Shown here: positions 3,364 through 5,538 of the stretch, piece by piece
Position numbering within the stretch: position 1 is the first letter of the stretch
Layout: the number at the start of each line of letters is the position of its first letter
Origin: Gammaproteobacteria bacterium
Lineage (GTDB): Bacteria; Pseudomonadota; Gammaproteobacteria; SG8-11
Direction: 5' to 3'
Assembly (NCBI GenBank): GCA_016200445.1
Contig: JACQEQ010000270.1
Coordinates: forward strand, 1-5,538
DNA: 5,538 nt
Translations under genes and position numbers: made by a program
Notes under the pieces: model-generated
Told to the model about the DNA's origin: nothing
What the model saw: only the letters and a program-made list of their open reading frames with translations
The model's database searches: none

Positions 3364-5538
3364 TCACGCCACCACCACATTCACCAGCTTGCCGGGAACG
3401 ACGATGACTTTTTTAATCTGCTTGCCGGCAGTGAAACGTTGCACGTTGGCATCCGCCAGCGCTTGCGCTTCGATGTCAGCAGGCTTGGCATCCAGGGCGA
3501 CTTCGATATGGCCGCGCAGCTTGCCGTTGACCTGCACCACCAGTTCAATGCTGGAACGTGTCAGCGCGGCTGCATCGACGCTCGGCCAGCGCGCATCGAT
3601 GACTGCATTGTCATGACCCAGCGCCTGCCATAACGCGTGGCTAATATGCGGCACTATCGGCGCGAGCATGATCACCACGTTATCGAGCGCCTCTTGCAGC
3701 ACGGCGCGGCCTTGCGTCGAATGGTCGTCCCCTCCCCGCGTAGAACCAACGCGGTGGGAATCATCGAATTTATAGAGCGCGTTGATCAGCTCCATCACCG
3801 ACGCGATGGCGGTATTAAAGGTGCGGCGGCGTGCGTAATCGTCCGTCACTTTCGCCAAGGTTTCGTGCAGCATGCGGCGCATCGCGCGCTGTGCGTCGTT
3901 GAGCACCGCAACCTCGACGCGCGCGGCGGTACCCATTCCCACATGGGTGTGCACCAGCTTCCACAGGCGTTTTAAAAACCGCGCCGCGCCTTCCACCCCG
4001 GCATCGCTCCACTCCAAGGTTTGCTCCGGCGGCGCGGCGAACATCACGAACAGGCGCGCGGTGTCGGCACCATGCAGTTCGATGAGCTGCTGCGGATCGA
4101 TGCCGTTGTTCTTCGACTTCGACATGGTGCCGATGCCGCCATCCTCAACCAGTTGGCCGTCACTCTTTAATATTGCGACTATCTGAATACCTGTGTTGTC
4201 GATTTTGACCTCGACATCAGCAGGGTTGAAATACTGAATTCGTCCATTCGCCGGTTTACGAAAAAAGATATGGTTTAGCACCATGCCCTGCGTGAGCAAG
4301 CGCTTAAACGGCTCGTCGTAAGACACCAATTTCAAATCCCGCATGACCTTCGACCAAAAGCGCGAATACAGCAAATGCAGGATCGCGTGTTCAATACCAC
4401 CGATGTATTGGTCCACCGGCATCCAATAATCGGTTTCGCGGTCGACCATCGCGCTCGCGCTGCGCCCGCTCGCGAAACGTGCGTAATACCACGACGAATC
4501 CACGAAGGTGTCCATGGTGTCGGTTTCGCGCTGCGCATTGGCGCCGCACTTCGGGCATTTACAGTTCACAAAGTCCGCGCGCTTGTTCAGCGGATTGCCG
4601 CTGCCGTCCGGTACGCAATCCTCCGGCAGCACCACCGGCAAATCCTTGTCAGGCACCGGCACGTCGCCGCAGTGCGCGCAATGAATGATCGGGATCGGAC
4701 AACCCCAATAACGTTGACGCGAGATACCCCAATCGCGCAGGCGCCACATCGTTTTCTTTTCGCCGAGACCTTTGGCGTTGAGATCGGCGGCGATGGCGTC
4801 GACCGCGGCAGAATATTCCAGATCGTTGTACTTTCCGGAATTTATGCAATACAAGGAAACGCTGGTAGTAGTTTTTCCTTTTTCTCCGTACCACTCTTTC
4901 CACTGTGCCGGATCGAAATCAAAAACCGCGTAGCCGTCACCTTGAACATCTGCATCACCTTTCTTGCGGCGCTCTTCAATCGCGGAAGTAATGACTTGTT
5001 TAATCGGCAACCCATACTGCTTCGCGAAATAAAAATCGCGCTCGTCATGCGCGGGCACCGCCATCACCGCGCCTTCCCCATAACTCATCAGCACATAATT
5101 GCCGACCCATACCGGAATCGGCTCGCCGGTGAGCGGATGGACGACGCTCAGGCCGGTCGGCATGCCTTTCTTCTCCATGGTCGCCATGTCCGCTTCCATG
5201 ACCGAGCCGTGCTTGCACTCGTCGATAAATGCCGCGAGCTTGACATTACTACGCGCCGCATGCGTCGCGAGCGGATGCTCGGCCGCTACCGCGCAAAAGG
5301 TCACGCCCATGATGGTGTCGGCGCGCGTGGTGAAGACCCACAACAGTGCTTCATCGTCCTCAACCTCACTCCCTCTCCCTGAGGGAGAGGGAGGCGAGCC
5401 GAGCGCGCTACGCGTGACTCCATTTACTCGAAATGCAAAGCGCACGCCCACGCTCTTGCCGATCCAGTTCGCCTGCATGGTGCGCACGCGCTCCGGCCAA
5501 TCGGGAAGCTTGGCCAGATCGCCCAGCAATTCCTCCGC
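3364..5538 (-). CDS. leuS: Leucyl-tRNA synthetase, 5' end outside the window
   Basis: LeuRS charges tRNA-Leu with leucine and edits mischarged tRNA. The frame is open through the right edge (first codons read AEELLGDL), so about 724 of some 870 residues are present and the N-terminal HIGH motif lies outside. The TTG at 5529 is internal. In order: NWIGKS leading into the CP1 editing domain; the threonine-rich editing motif FTTRADTIMG (about 5305-5334); GAVMAVPAHDERDF with the conserved editing Asp (about 5044-5046); CINSGKYNDLEY; RDWGISRQRYWGCPIP; a likely zinc ribbon with CAHC and CPKC pairs; DTFVDSSWYYARF; PVDQYIGGIEHAILHLLYSRF; and the KMSKS-loop at 4114-4128, here TMSKS. The anticodon-binding domain follows (GVEGAARFLKRLWKL), then the C-terminal VVQVNGKLRGHIEV and VPGKLVNVVVA. 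Two stretches look like extra sequence relative to known LeuRS: about 5360-5425 (a palindrome) and about 3712-3768. Both keep the frame. It is the first gene of the visible co-directional cluster. Confidence 0.97.
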   Translation of the reverse strand, partial: AEELLGDLAKLPDWPERVRTMQANWIGKSVGVRFAFRVNGVTRSALGSPPSPSGRGSEVEDDEALLWVFTTRADTIMGVTFCAVAAEHPLATHAARSNVKLAAFIDECKHGSVMEADMATMEKKGMPTGLSVVHPLTGEPIPVWVGNYVLMSYGEGAVMAVPAHDERDFYFAKQYGLPIKQVITSAIEERRKKGDADVQGDGYAVFDFDPAQWKEWYGEKGKTTTSVSLYCINSGKYNDLEYSAAVDAIAADLNAKGLGEKKTMWRLRDWGISRQRYWGCPIPIIHCAHCGDVPVPDKDLPVVLPEDCVPDGSGNPLNKRADFVNCKCPKCGANAQRETDTMDTFVDSSWYYARFASGRSASAMVDRETDYWMPVDQYIGGIEHAILHLLYSRFWSKVMRDLKLVSYDEPFKRLLTQGMVLNHIFFRKPANGRIQYFNPADVEVKIDNTGIQIVAILKSDGQLVEDGGIGTMSKSKNNGIDPQQLIELHGADTARLFVMFAAPPEQTLEWSDAGVEGAARFLKRLWKLVHTHVGMGTAARVEVAVLNDAQRAMRRMLHETLAKVTDDYARRRTFNTAIASVMELINALYKFDDSHRVGSTRGGDDHSTQGRAVLQEALDNVVIMLAPIVPHISHALWQALGHDNAVIDARWPSVDAAALTRSSIELVVQVNGKLRGHIEVALDAKPADIEAQALADANVQRFTAGKQIKKVIVVPGKLVNVVVA
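3734..3757. repeat. Small bulged hairpin within leuS
   Basis: CCGCGT at 3736-3741 pairs with ACGCGG at 3749-3754 across a seven-base loop. Two more C:G pairs (3734-3735 with 3756-3757) form past a one-base bulge at 3755. It lies in a leuS stretch encoding RVGSTRGGDDHSTQG that has no counterpart in the LeuRS sequences I remember. It may be another small inserted repeat, of a different type from the one at 5369. Confidence 0.4.
5369..5393. repeat. Perfect 12-bp palindrome inside leuS
   Basis: The arms CTCCCTCTCCCT (5369-5380) and AGGGAGAGGGAG (5382-5393) are exact reverse complements around a single G. On the minus strand it is translated in frame within leuS as part of GSPPSPSGRGSEVEDDE, just before the editing motif FTTRAD. 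The arm resembles the common GGGAGAGGG intergenic palindromes and the third hairpin of the element at 3174-3314. Confidence 0.8.

Noticed and set aside
4375..5382. Long plus-strand open frame (335 residues) opposite leuS
   Set aside because: It lies wholly antisense to strongly conserved LeuRS motifs, has no recognisable domain, and is rich in Arg, His and Ala as expected from the reverse frame of a GC-rich gene.
1..5538. A new defence system, mobile element, CRISPR array or RNA gene
   Set aside because: All five minus-strand genes except the lipoprotein are recognised housekeeping genes. No transposase, integrase, direct-repeat array, tRNA-like fold or toxin-antitoxin pair was seen on either strand.

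Overview
The window is an ordinary housekeeping block from a proteobacterium, most likely a betaproteobacterium. The minus-strand order leuS > lptE > holA > (lipoprotein) > proA is the arrangement I know from that class, and the LeuRS and ProA sequences look betaproteobacterial. That assignment is inference from gene order and protein character; no database search was possible. Codon use is moderately GC-rich and similar across all five genes, with no obvious sign of foreign DNA except at the extreme left edge.

Layout, in the direction of transcription (right to left). leuS (leucyl-tRNA synthetase) enters at the right edge already past its N-terminal catalytic half and ends at 3364. About 200 bases follow, holding a composite of small G/C-rich hairpins. 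lptE (outer-membrane LPS-assembly lipoprotein) lies next, then holA (DNA polymerase III delta) three bases after it. A small TPR-like lipoprotein follows after 25 bases, and proA (glutamate-5-semialdehyde dehydrogenase) after another 28. All five point the same way with short gaps and no visible promoter or terminator between them, so they are probably co-transcribed. Their jobs (translation, envelope assembly, replication, proline synthesis) are not functionally linked.

Three things are unusual. (1) At the left edge proA does not finish. At about 128-135 the minus-strand gene runs into a second, diverged piece of a proA gene lying in the opposite orientation (1-135), which matches its own interior (497-631). 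The result is a chimeric reading frame that stops at once. This looks like an assembly or amplification chimera, or a real inverted junction at a short microhomology. (2) lptE has no convincing start codon in frame. A good lipoprotein signal peptide appears if one base is restored just after an ATG at 3156, which suggests a 1-base deletion or a sequencing error. (3) Small palindromic, REP-like repeats occur both between leuS and lptE and inside leuS itself. There they are read through in frame and appear to add residues to the editing domain and to the C-terminal part of the enzyme.

I found no CRISPR array, RNA gene, insertion sequence, defence system or other new multi-gene system.
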